NCBI GenBank assembly: GCA_013003715.1
Contig: JABDIN010000050.1
Location: forward strand, 1 to 64,000
DNA length: 64,000 nt
Source: Desulfobacteraceae bacterium
Lineage (GTDB): Bacteria; Desulfobacterota; Desulfobacteria; Desulfobacterales; Desulfosarcinaceae
Reading direction: 5' to 3'
Below, one piece after another: positions 56,678 to 64,000 of the stretch; positions within the stretch are counted from its first letter, which is position 1; each line of letters starts with the position of its first letter. The notes under the pieces are model-generated. The model saw nothing but the letters and a program-made list of their open reading frames with translations. It made no database searches and was not told where the DNA came from. A program made the position numbers and the translations under genes.

Positions 56678-58048
56678 CTATTCGGATCCAATGGCATTGA
56701 GTTTTTGGGTGATATTGTTATTGATCCAGTTTGGATCCCACCATTCCAGTGGATTTACAAAGGTATTGTGAATGATCATGGAATAGTGGAGATGATCACC
56801 GCCGGCCAATCCGGTCTTACCGGTTTTTCCGATGACATCGCCTATACCGACTGCCTGTCCGACTTCCACCTTGATGGTACTCAGATGTGCATACATACTG
56901 AACAGACCGAAACCATGATCGAGAATAACCGATTTGCCGTAAATCCCCAGAATATCGGCAAACGAGACCACGCCGTTGTTTGCTGCTGGTACCGGTGACT
57001 GTGCAAGTGATGCCAGGTCAACGCCCAAATGGACCTGTTTATCAACGGTTTTCCCCTTGTATAGATAGGACCTGTGGTCGGCAAATTGTGCCCGGGATGC
57101 CGCATTCGGCAAGCGCTGGAATGCGCCCTTCCAGTGCATTTGCGTCTGTGTGCTTTCCGTCACCTTGAAAATATGCTCGGCATTGGCTGTCCGCATATGC
57201 CGGTTAACTTCCAGAAATGAATCGATGGGTTCATTGCCATCCAGATCGATCTGACCGGAAAATTTAGGCAAGGTCACATTCAGAAAGCCGTCGGAAATAT
57301 TGAGATTGTCTCTTCTGAAACTGCGTTTGTTGATGTGATTCGGAAACCCGGCCAGACCTGTATTTCCGGCGAAATCGACGGCCTTCAGCCGAAGCTTCGA
57401 CGATGGCCCCTGCTGGTGGTTCAGGGCGAAAAAAGAGATATAAATCGAGTCGTCCTTGAAGTAACCGGAATGGCCGGGATAAAAGTTCTCGTCTACCACC
57501 ACCCCGCTCACGGGACAATCTTCAGACAACTTGTAAATCGCCAGGCCGCTCCCGCCCTGATTGACATTATGGGAACGGCTCAATACATCGATTTCCGGGG
57601 ATTTGGTGTCTATAAGCACCGCTTTTTCCAGGTAAGTTTGATTTCCCTTGCCCCACTTTCGCCAGGAATAATCCCACACAGCGAAACGAAACATGGCTTT
57701 TCCGTCCGTGAGCGACAAGGCCTGGGTATCAATCGATATTTCCACCGATTCGGTTTTGATCAACCCGCCGCCAATGAATCCTGCGGAAGGGTAGTTTTTT
57801 ATCGTGATGGTGTTTTCTTTCCCATCCTTGATTAACCCGACCCATACTTTCCGGATGCCGCTTTTGGCGTCTGAAACTATTATGGTCATGGTATGGGTCT
57901 TGCCGATGGAGGCCGATTTCATTTCCGTCAGAAGCTCCGGTTTTCGACCTTCCATTTTAACGGCCAAAATCCAGACGACAATGATGAGCGCAATCAGCCC
58001 CAGCGACACCCATATCCACGTCCTGTTCTTTTTAACCTTAGTATTCAA
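56678..58048 (-). CDS. M23 family metallopeptidase (LytM/NlpD type)
   Basis: 456-residue protein with a short cytoplasmic N-terminus, one membrane segment (~11-29), a large periplasmic beta-rich region (~35-300) and a C-terminal M23 domain (~320-440). Zinc ligands are present: HLGVDLA (His and Asp) and GDHLHYSM (the HxH), so it should be an active endopeptidase cutting peptidoglycan crosslinks. It is first in a run with DUF39, thpR, recA and alaS and is divergent from kdsA. Confidence 0.88.
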   Translation of the reverse strand: MNTKVKKNRTWIWVSLGLIALIIVVWILAVKMEGRKPELLTEMKSASIGKTHTMTIIVSDAKSGIRKVWVGLIKDGKENTITIKNYPSAGFIGGGLIKTESVEISIDTQALSLTDGKAMFRFAVWDYSWRKWGKGNQTYLEKAVLIDTKSPEIDVLSRSHNVNQGGSGLAIYKLSEDCPVSGVVVDENFYPGHSGYFKDDSIYISFFALNHQQGPSSKLRLKAVDFAGNTGLAGFPNHINKRSFRRDNLNISDGFLNVTLPKFSGQIDLDGNEPIDSFLEVNRHMRTANAEHIFKVTESTQTQMHWKGAFQRLPNAASRAQFADHRSYLYKGKTVDKQVHLGVDLASLAQSPVPAANNGVVSFADILGIYGKSVILDHGFGLFSMYAHLSTIKVEVGQAVGIGDVIGKTGKTGLAGGDHLHYSMIIHNTFVNPLEWWDPNWINNNITQKLNAIGSE

Positions 58049-58172
58049 TAGTTTACAACCTTTCTTTAGATTATGAAGTGATCAAAAACAATATCAGCAA
58101 CCACTGTTGTAATCAAGCTTAGTTTTTCGAATCTTGACTTTTGAAAGGCCCCAATATAGGTTCCCTCATATA

Positions 58173-58997
58173 ATGAAAATACTGAAAAACGACAATATGT
58201 TGGTGGGTTCAAACGCCCCGTTGCTGATAATCGCCGGCCCTTGTGTAATAGAAGATTTTGAAACAACCCGCGGTATTGCCGCTTATCTGAAAGATGTGAC
58301 GGCCGATATGGGTCTCAACTTTGTTTTTAAAGCCTCTTATGACAAGGCCAACCGAACATCCATTTCTTCTTTCAGGGGCCCCGGAATGGACCAGGGGCTG
58401 GACATTTTACATCGCATAAAACAAGCGCTCGGCATCAAATTGCTGTCAGACGTTCACCACCCCGTGGAAGTGGAAGCGGCAGCTGCCATTCTGGATATTC
58501 TGCAAATACCGGCGCTGTTGTGCCGCCAGACCGACCTGTTGACGGCGGCGGCAAATACCGCATGCGCGGTAAATATCAAAAAAGGTCAGTTTTTGGCCCC
58601 GTGGGATATGTGCCATGTTATCGAAAAAGTGACCGCCAGCGGAAATAACCGGGTCCTGGTGACCGAACGCGGATCCCAATTCGGTTATAATAACCTGGTG
58701 GTGGATTTTCGGGGTCTGAAAATAATCCAGCAAATGGGAACGCCTGTAATATTCGATGCCACCCACAGTGTTCAGCTCCCCGGTGGTGCCGGTGAAAAAT
58801 CGGACGGACAACGAGAGTTTGCACCGGTATTGGCCAAAGCCGCGGTGGCGGCAGGTGCAGACGGTGTTTTTCTGGAAGTCCATCCGGAACCGGAAAAAGC
58901 CTTGTGTGACGGGCCGAATTCTCTTCCCCTTGACTGCCTCCCCAAGTTGTTGAAGCAACTCATTGCCATACGCAAAGCCGTCACCACCATTGAGTGA
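58173..58997 (+). CDS. kdsA: 3-deoxy-8-phosphooctulonate synthase KdsA
   Basis: 274-residue Kdo-8-phosphate synthase, condensing phosphoenolpyruvate and arabinose-5-phosphate for lipopolysaccharide. Diagnostic parts are IIAGPCVIEDFE, FKASYDKANRTSISSFRGPG, QIPALLCRQTDLL and DATHSVQLPGG. I start it at the ATG 58173 (MKILKND); an upstream TTG at 58134 is less likely. It begins the Kdo-Lpt-rpoN gene run; its stop is 2 bp before the kdsC start. Confidence 0.95.
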   Translation: MKILKNDNMLVGSNAPLLIIAGPCVIEDFETTRGIAAYLKDVTADMGLNFVFKASYDKANRTSISSFRGPGMDQGLDILHRIKQALGIKLLSDVHHPVEVEAAAAILDILQIPALLCRQTDLLTAAANTACAVNIKKGQFLAPWDMCHVIEKVTASGNNRVLVTERGSQFGYNNLVVDFRGLKIIQQMGTPVIFDATHSVQLPGGAGEKSDGQREFAPVLAKAAVAAGADGVFLEVHPEPEKALCDGPNSLPLDCLPKLLKQLIAIRKAVTTIE

Positions 58998-58999
58998 AT

Positions 59000-59515
59000 A
59001 TGATTACCGATAAATTAAAACAAATCAGACTATTGTTGCTGGACGTTGACGGTGTTCTTACCACTGGTGATATTATCTATAATGACCGGGGTGAAGAAAC
59101 CAAGGTATTCAATGCCAAAGACGGCCTGGGGTTGAGATTACTCATGAAAGCCGGAATCCGGGTCGGTATCGTTACCGGAAGACGATCCGAAGCCTTGAGA
59201 CACCGGTGCAAAAACCTGCAAATCGATCTGGTTTTCGACGGGATCCGGGAAAAAGCCGGCACCTTGTCTGAAATAGAGAAACAATCATCGGTGTCATCCG
59301 CGCACATCGCCTTTGTCGGGGATGACTTACCGGACTTGCCGATAATGCGCAAATGCGGTGTGGCCATTGCGGTTGCCGACGCCCACGAGTTGGTGAAAGA
59401 AGCCGCCGACATGGTAACCCATGCCAAGGGGGGTCGGGGCGCCGTCCGGGAAACAGCGGAAGCCATTCTGAAAGCGCAGGATGCCTGGGACCGCCTGATT
59501 CATTCGTTATTTTAG
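59000..59515 (+). CDS. kdsC: KDO 8-phosphate phosphatase KdsC
   Basis: 171-residue HAD-type phosphatase that removes phosphate from Kdo-8-phosphate. The DVDGVLT nucleophile motif lies at ~14-20; then VTGRRSEAL and the C-terminal FVGDDLPDLPIM are typical. The ATG 59000 follows the kdsA stop by 2 bp; a GTG at 58994 overlapping kdsA is possible. Next gene is lptC. Confidence 0.94.
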   Translation: MITDKLKQIRLLLLDVDGVLTTGDIIYNDRGEETKVFNAKDGLGLRLLMKAGIRVGIVTGRRSEALRHRCKNLQIDLVFDGIREKAGTLSEIEKQSSVSSAHIAFVGDDLPDLPIMRKCGVAIAVADAHELVKEAADMVTHAKGGRGAVRETAEAILKAQDAWDRLIHSLF

Positions 59516-59523
59516 AGGTATTG

Positions 59524-60102
59524 GTGTCATTTCATAATAACAGCAAGTTGATTAAACGAATTCTCCTCGGCACCGGGATCATCGGCATCGGTATTATCAT
59601 ATCTGTCTATATCCTGTATCGCCGGGTCTCGACAAACACGGACCTATTGCTCACAACCGTTGAAAACCAGGCCAGTATGAGCCTTAAAAATGTCAAGCAT
59701 TCAGCTATCAAAGAAGGTTTTAAGCAATGGGATCTTGATGCGGAATCCGCTCAGTTGGTCGAGCTGGGGAAAAAGATGATCCTCGAAAAGCCGTCGGTGA
59801 TATTTTACCTTGAAAATGGTGAAAACATCCGGATGAAGGCTGATGAAGGCATACTGTCCATTGAAACGAACGATATCGGCGTCACCGGGAATGTAGTGAT
59901 TTCCCGGGGGGAAGTCACACTCGAGACCCAGGCATTGCAATACCTGTCCAAAAAAAGAGTACTCTCCATCACCACGCCGGTGGAGATTTCCGGAAGTATG
60001 TTTGATCTTCGGGCCGACGCCATGGAGTATGACCTCGACACCGAAATAACGTCATTTAACGGGAATGTGAAAGGAAATCTGCGTGAAAACGTATCACTGT
60101 AG
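59524..60102 (+). CDS. lptC: LPS export protein LptC
   Basis: 192-residue bitopic inner-membrane protein. One membrane segment (~12-32) is followed by a periplasmic beta-jellyroll (KQWDLDAESAQLVE, IRMKADEGILS, TSFNGNVKG) that receives LPS from LptB2FG. No ATG fits: the GTG at 59524 (or TTG 59521), with AGAGG just upstream, is the likely start; longer frames upstream overlap kdsC. It overlaps lptA by 20 bp. Confidence 0.88.
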   Translation: MSFHNNSKLIKRILLGTGIIGIGIIISVYILYRRVSTNTDLLLTTVENQASMSLKNVKHSAIKEGFKQWDLDAESAQLVELGKKMILEKPSVIFYLENGENIRMKADEGILSIETNDIGVTGNVVISRGEVTLETQALQYLSKKRVLSITTPVEISGSMFDLRADAMEYDLDTEITSFNGNVKGNLRENVSL

Positions 60103-60646
60103 ATCCTCAATTATCACCATCGCACGGTTGATATCCATCGTCTGCTTAGTGGTGTTCAATCCTGTTATCGGCGCCGATGCGGACCCGGCAAAAATCGATG
60201 ACAATTCAGCCGCCGCTCTCCCGATCCATATCACCGCCGACAATTTATCGGTGGACAGGACAACCAATACCGCCGAGTTCAGCGGACATGTGGTTGCCGG
60301 CCAGGGAGACACCCAAATCAAAGCCGATCGATTGAAAATACATTATGTCGAAAACGCAAGCACGCAAAATACCAGCAGCGAAGAGGCCCTGGAAAAAATC
60401 ATCGCTTCCGGAAACGTGGAAATTAAATTTGACAATAGACTTGCCGTTACCAATGAGGCGGTATATATAACCGGGGAAAAAGTTCTGATTCTCACCGGCC
60501 CTGAGACCAAAATCACCAGCGGTAAAGACACGATTTCCGGCGAAAAGATTACTTATTATCGGCAAGATGGACGTGTCCAGGTGGAATCCGGGCAACAAAA
60601 GCGTGTGGAAGTGACTATATTTTCAAGCGAAAATGGATTAAATTAG
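60083..60646 (+). CDS. lptA: LPS transport periplasmic protein LptA
   Basis: 187-residue OstA/LptA-domain protein. A GTG start at 60083 opens a signal peptide (hydrophobic IARLISIVCLVVF, then GADA), followed by ITADNLSVDRTTNTAEFSGHV and GNVEIKFDNRLAVTNEAVY, the repeating strands of the LptA bridge. It starts inside lptC, showing tight coupling. A ~220-bp stretch separates it from lptB and holds a small ORF. Confidence 0.9.
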   Translation: MKTYHCRSSIITIARLISIVCLVVFNPVIGADADPAKIDDNSAAALPIHITADNLSVDRTTNTAEFSGHVVAGQGDTQIKADRLKIHYVENASTQNTSSEEALEKIIASGNVEIKFDNRLAVTNEAVYITGEKVLILTGPETKITSGKDTISGEKITYYRQDGRVQVESGQQKRVEVTIFSSENGLN

Positions 60647-60659
60647 ATGCCGTCCTGAG

Positions 60660-60830
60660 ATGGCGGATTTTGATTCAGGTCACCACCAGGACTTGACATC
60701 ATATCTGATCGCAAATCCGGCGTCGAATATGGCCGGGGCACTACAGATCAATATTAAACGGCTGTTTCTTAATTCTGGAGAACGCGGTTTTTCACGAGAA
60801 GATGTTTTCCGATGGATGGACATGAATTAA
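60660..60830 (+). CDS. Possible small protein in the lptA-lptB spacer
   Basis: 56-codon frame from the ATG at 60660 to TAA at 60828-60830, filling most of the gap between lptA and lptB in the direction of the operon. The product is polar, starts MADFDSGHHQDLTSYLI, and ends RGFSREDVFRWMDMN, which reads like a real helical domain end. No good ribosome binding site is visible, and I do not recognise the protein. It could also be spacer with chance coding. Confidence 0.4.
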   Translation: MADFDSGHHQDLTSYLIANPASNMAGALQINIKRLFLNSGERGFSREDVFRWMDMN

Positions 60831-60870
60831 TGGTCGCAGGGAAAAGGGCGATATTATAGTAGAGTACGGT

Positions 60871-61593
60871 ATGACCACATTATCACTGCGAAACCTGGTA
60901 AAAATATATCGCAGCAGAAAAGTAGTTAACGCGGTCAATCTGAATGTAAACAGCGGAAGGGTGATCGGTCTCCTGGGTCCCAATGGGGCAGGTAAAACCA
61001 CCACTTTTTACATGACCGTGGGTATGATAAAACCTGACAAAGGGTCGGTTTTCCTTGATGATGTGGATATCACCGAGTTTCCGATGCACCTCAGGGCAAG
61101 AAAAGGCATTGGGTATCTGCCACAGGAAGCATCGATATTCAGGAAGCTGACCGTCAAACAAAACATTCTCGCCATCCTGGAGACGCTATCTTTCTCCAAG
61201 GCGGAACAAGAACGACGGACGGTAAAAATCCTGAAAGAACTGGGAATAGATCATTTGATGGATCAAAAGGCCGGCGTGTTATCCGGCGGGGAACGCAGAC
61301 GACTTGAAATATCGAGGGCATTGGCCACCAACCCATCCTTCATGTTATTAGATGAGCCATTCGCCGGTATTGACCCATTGGCCGTGATCGACATAAAAAA
61401 AATTATCGGACATCTGAAAAAAAAAGGCATCGGCATATTAATATCGGATCATAATGTCAGGGAAACTCTTGAAGCTTGCGATGAAGCCTATATCCTGAGC
61501 GATGGACAGGTGATCGAATTCGGATCACCACAAAAAATCGCATCCAGTGAAATCGCAAGACGCATCTACTTGGGAGACGAATTCAGGTTATAA
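60871..61593 (+). CDS. lptB: LPS export ABC transporter ATPase LptB
   Basis: 240-residue ABC ATPase powering LPS extraction with LptFG. Walker A is GPNGAGKTT, the Q-loop region is LPQEAS, the signature is LSGGERRRLEI, and Walker B is MLLDEPFAGID. The wording around ADPxxF-like YLGDEFRL at the end is typical LptB. lptF and lptG are not in the window. It is 1 bp from rpoN. Confidence 0.95.
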   Translation: MTTLSLRNLVKIYRSRKVVNAVNLNVNSGRVIGLLGPNGAGKTTTFYMTVGMIKPDKGSVFLDDVDITEFPMHLRARKGIGYLPQEASIFRKLTVKQNILAILETLSFSKAEQERRTVKILKELGIDHLMDQKAGVLSGGERRRLEISRALATNPSFMLLDEPFAGIDPLAVIDIKKIIGHLKKKGIGILISDHNVRETLEACDEAYILSDGQVIEFGSPQKIASSEIARRIYLGDEFRL

Positions 61594-61594
61594 A

Positions 61595-63031
61595 ATGGCG
61601 ATCGAACTCAGGCAACAGCTTAAACTGACACAGCAGCTTATCATGACGCCGCAGCTACAAATGGCTATCAAGCTGTTGCAATTATCACGTCTTGAATTAA
61701 TGGAGCAAATCCGTCAGGAACTGGAGGAAAATCCGGCGCTGGAAGAAGTACAGGAAGTTTCCACTAAAGATGATGATAGCACCCCTGCCGAAGCGGAACC
61801 GCAAGCAACTGCCGATACCACCAAGGAAGTCACCATCGACGAAAAGGTCAATGAGGATATTGACTGGAGTAATTACATGGATGAATACAGCTCGGTGGGA
61901 AGAACAAGTTTTGAGTCGGAAGCCAGGGATGCGCCGCAGTATGAAGCCTTTGTCTCCAGCCAGAAAACCCTGAGTGATCATCTGCTCTGGCAGTTGCTCA
62001 TGACCTCACCGAATAGCACGGAAAAAGAAATCGGCAGTTTGATCATCGGCAATCTGAACCGCGACGGTTACCTTGAGATATCTGTGGAAGAACTGGCCGA
62101 GACCAATGGCATACTCGTCGAAAACATCGAGCCCGTTCTGTGTTTGATGCAGACGTTTGACCCCATCGGGGTCTGCGCACGGAATCTTCAAGAGTGCCTG
62201 CTTATTCAGGCAGCCCACCTGGGCATCGACAATCCGCTGGTATCCCGGATGATTTCCGAGCATATGAATCACCTGGAGAACAAGAACTACAAAGCCATAT
62301 GCCGGGCATTGAAGGTCAGTCTGGACGAAGTGATAGCCGCCGTCAATGTCATACGCGGCCTGGAACCCAAACCCGGCCGGCAATTCAGCGTGGAAGAACC
62401 TCAGTACATCACACCGGACATTTACGTCTATAAGAATGACGATGAGTTCATCATCATGGTCAATGACGACGGCATGCCCAAGCTTCGCGTCAACTCGTTC
62501 TACAAACAGGCGGTCACCCGTGGTAATGACGTCAGCGGACATGCCAAGGACTATATTCAGGACAAGCTCCGTTCGGCGGCTTGGCTCATACGCAGCATTC
62601 ATCAGCGCCAAAAGACGATATACAAGGTGATGGAAAGCATATTGAAATTCCAGCGGGACTTTTTTGACAAGGGAATTTCCCAATTAAAACCAATGGTATT
62701 GCGTGATGTCGCCGAAGACATCAATATGCATGAATCCACCATCAGCCGGGTCACCACAAATAAATATGCCTATACACCCCAGGGCATTTTCGAGCTGAAA
62801 TATTTCTTCAACAGTTCCATTCAACGCGTCCACGGAGAGGCCATCGCCTCAGCGAGTGTCCAGGATAAAATCCGGAAACTCATCGAAAGCGAGGACCCCC
62901 GCAAGCCACTCAGCGACAGCAAAATGGCTGATATGTTGAAAGCCAAAAATATCAATATCGCCCGAAGAACGGTTGCCAAATATCGAGAAATGATGGGTGT
63001 GCTCTCATCAAACAAAAGGAAACAATTTTAA
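61595..63031 (+). CDS. rpoN: RNA polymerase sigma-54 factor RpoN
   Basis: 478-residue sigma-54. Region I is the glutamine- and leucine-rich activator-binding part (LRQQLKLTQQLIMTPQLQM), followed by an acidic region II, the core-binding region and the DNA-binding C-terminus with the RpoN box ARRTVAKYREMMG. I take the ATG 61595 (MAIELRQQ), 1 bp after the lptB stop; the frame is open upstream inside lptB. The lptB-rpoN-hpf-ptsN order is conserved among proteobacteria. Confidence 0.96.
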   Translation: MAIELRQQLKLTQQLIMTPQLQMAIKLLQLSRLELMEQIRQELEENPALEEVQEVSTKDDDSTPAEAEPQATADTTKEVTIDEKVNEDIDWSNYMDEYSSVGRTSFESEARDAPQYEAFVSSQKTLSDHLLWQLLMTSPNSTEKEIGSLIIGNLNRDGYLEISVEELAETNGILVENIEPVLCLMQTFDPIGVCARNLQECLLIQAAHLGIDNPLVSRMISEHMNHLENKNYKAICRALKVSLDEVIAAVNVIRGLEPKPGRQFSVEEPQYITPDIYVYKNDDEFIIMVNDDGMPKLRVNSFYKQAVTRGNDVSGHAKDYIQDKLRSAAWLIRSIHQRQKTIYKVMESILKFQRDFFDKGISQLKPMVLRDVAEDINMHESTISRVTTNKYAYTPQGIFELKYFFNSSIQRVHGEAIASASVQDKIRKLIESEDPRKPLSDSKMADMLKAKNINIARRTVAKYREMMGVLSSNKRKQF

Positions 63032-63200
63032 TCCCTGTCCAACCCATAAACTAGAATACAACCCGAAAAACAACCACCTATGCCCAATTTTCGGCGACCA
63101 TCATCCACCACATATCCCCCTTACACCAAACCCACGGGTTGCATCATTACCCGCAGCCCGGGGGCCAACATACCCAAGAGACACCAAGGAGGTTTCATCT

Positions 63201-63737
63201 ATGCAAACATCTGTTACATTTAAGAAAATTGACCCCTCCGATCCATTGAGAAAATATGTCAGCGACAAACTCGACCGGATGGACAAATACCTTAACAACC
63301 CGGCGGAGGCCAGCGTGGTCCTGTCTGTGGAAAAATTTCGTCATTGTGCGGAAATTAATATCGTGGGCGATCGGTTGAACATCTTTGGTAAAGAAGAAAC
63401 GGAAGACATGTATTCCGCCATCGATATGGTGTTGGACAAGCTCGAAAAACAGATCAAAAAAAGTAAGCAGAAAAACAGGGAGCGCAGAGGTGGGGGACAT
63501 CTCAAAGCACAGGGTGAAGCCATAAATGAAGCACGGGGATTAAGTGAAGATGACCGTGAAAGGGTTGTAATGATCCAAAATATCGAATATAAGCCCATGG
63601 ACATAGATGAAGCGATCATGCAAATGGATCTCGTGAACGACAACTTCCTGGTATTCACAAACGCCAAATCCGATAGGGTCAATGTGCTCTATCGGCGAAA
63701 GGATGGAAATTACGGCCTGATTCAACCCACCGTCTGA
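63201..63737 (+). CDS. hpf: Long-form ribosome hibernation promoting factor HPF
   Basis: 178-residue protein of the RaiA/HPF family. The N-terminal domain (1-~100: TSVTFKKIDPSDPLRKYVSDKL) binds the ribosome; the C-terminal domain (~115-178, ending FLVFTNAKSDRVNVLYRRKDG) drives 100S dimer formation, making it the long type. The ATG 63201 has AAGGAGG 8 bp upstream; upstream sequence in frame is not coding. It lies 169 bp after rpoN. Confidence 0.94.
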   Translation: MQTSVTFKKIDPSDPLRKYVSDKLDRMDKYLNNPAEASVVLSVEKFRHCAEINIVGDRLNIFGKEETEDMYSAIDMVLDKLEKQIKKSKQKNRERRGGGHLKAQGEAINEARGLSEDDRERVVMIQNIEYKPMDIDEAIMQMDLVNDNFLVFTNAKSDRVNVLYRRKDGNYGLIQPTV

Positions 63738-63804
63738 ATTCTGAATTGGGTCTTCGTGATAAGCGCATGTTCAGGCCGGCGTTTCCGTTACTGGTATAAC
63801 TCTT

Positions 63805-64000
63805 ATGAAAATATTGGATGTTTTAGACAAAAAATCGATTCTTGTCGATCTGGCCGCCACCGATAAAAAGAGCGTCTTGAACGAAATGGTCCTGCCGGTA
63901 TCCGAACTCACCGGAATCCGCCGGGAGCAGTTGGTTCAGGTCCTCATGGATCGCGAAAGACTGGGTAGCACCGGTATCGGCAACGGTATCGGCATTCCCC
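63805..64000 (+). CDS. ptsN: PTS IIA-Ntr protein PtsN (3' end cut by window edge)
   Basis: First 65 codons of a PtsN-like protein, starting MKILDVLDKKSILVDLAATDKKSVL and reaching GSTGIGNGIGIP, just before the phosphorylated histidine expected in the next codon (GIAIPH in homologues). PtsN takes phosphate from the nitrogen PTS and acts in regulation linked to sigma-54 functions. Position after rpoN-hpf supports the call. Confidence 0.88.
   Translation, partial: MKILDVLDKKSILVDLAATDKKSVLNEMVLPVSELTGIRREQLVQVLMDRERLGSTGIGNGIGIP

Noticed and set aside
59353-59523. 57-codon extension of LptC
   Set aside because: It lies wholly inside kdsC in another frame and would place a polar stretch before the membrane anchor.
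62997-63200. 68-codon extension of HPF
   Set aside because: It reads through the rpoN end and a C-rich spacer; the ATG 63201 has a perfect ribosome binding site and matches HPF N-termini.

Overview
This window looks like chromosomal backbone of a Gram-negative, strictly anaerobic Desulfobacterota bacterium, most likely a sulfate reducer of the Desulfobacteraceae/Desulfosarcina kind. That placement is inferred from gene content. The clues are a lipopolysaccharide assembly cluster (kdsA-kdsC-lptC-lptA-lptB) joined to rpoN-hpf-ptsN, a four-subunit 2-oxoacid:ferredoxin oxidoreductase, a DUF39 sulfur-transfer (homocysteine biosynthesis) protein, an Mrp ATPase next to a DUF134 regulator, a UbiA/UbiD pair of the kind used in futalosine-type menaquinone synthesis, and many two-component proteins. 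I see no insertion sequence, prophage, CRISPR array, rRNA gene or intact tRNA gene.

Layout. 1-3.7 kb (minus): oligopeptide ABC importer oppA-oppB-oppC, with a recognisable promoter before oppA and a strong hairpin between oppA and oppB. 4.0-6.2 kb (plus): a metallophosphoesterase followed by a Ser/Thr protein kinase fused to a DUF1566 domain. 6.2-8.2 kb (minus): Mrp-type ATPase, DUF134 regulator and a small exported protein. 8.6-13.7 kb (plus): a very large hybrid histidine kinase. 13.7-17 kb: LysM membrane protein, small helical protein, M29 aminopeptidase, tiny zinc-ribbon protein and a single-domain response regulator. 17.3-23 kb: DUF151 nuclease, miaB, DUF4911 protein, recJ, a small unknown protein and a metallo-beta-lactamase-fold hydrolase. 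23.1-33.4 kb (minus): a six-gene run guaB-dnaE-manC-DegT aminotransferase-UbiA-UbiD. 33.8-38.2 kb: Sua5/YrdC protein, sppA, rpsA, cmk. 38.3-41.9 kb (minus): a P-loop ATPase and the ferredoxin, alpha, beta and gamma subunits of the oxidoreductase. 42.3-51 kb (mostly plus): NamZ-like exo-muramidase, RNase HI, plsB, a MurU-AmgK fusion, dapB and a CheX-like protein. 51-58 kb (minus): M23 peptidase-DUF39-thpR-recA-alaS. 58.2-64 kb (plus): kdsA-kdsC-lptC-lptA-(small ORF)-lptB-rpoN-hpf-ptsN, the last cut by the window edge.

How the genes work together. Several neighbourhoods serve the envelope: Kdo synthesis and Lpt transport, PlsB phospholipid acylation, a likely MurNAc-salvage set (NamZ-like glycosidase plus fused MurU-AmgK), DapB for meso-diaminopimelate, and the M23 and LysM proteins. 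The guaB-to-UbiD run mixes nucleotide metabolism, replication, sugar-nucleotide synthesis and quinone synthesis. The points most worth a second look are the kinase/phosphoesterase pair, the MurNAc-salvage set, a ManC protein whose cupin domain lacks its metal-binding histidines, a frame-shifting tandem duplication at the 3' end of the oxidoreductase gamma gene, and a 56-codon ORF inside the lpt operon.

All functions are assigned by reading translated sequence against remembered family motifs. No database search was run.
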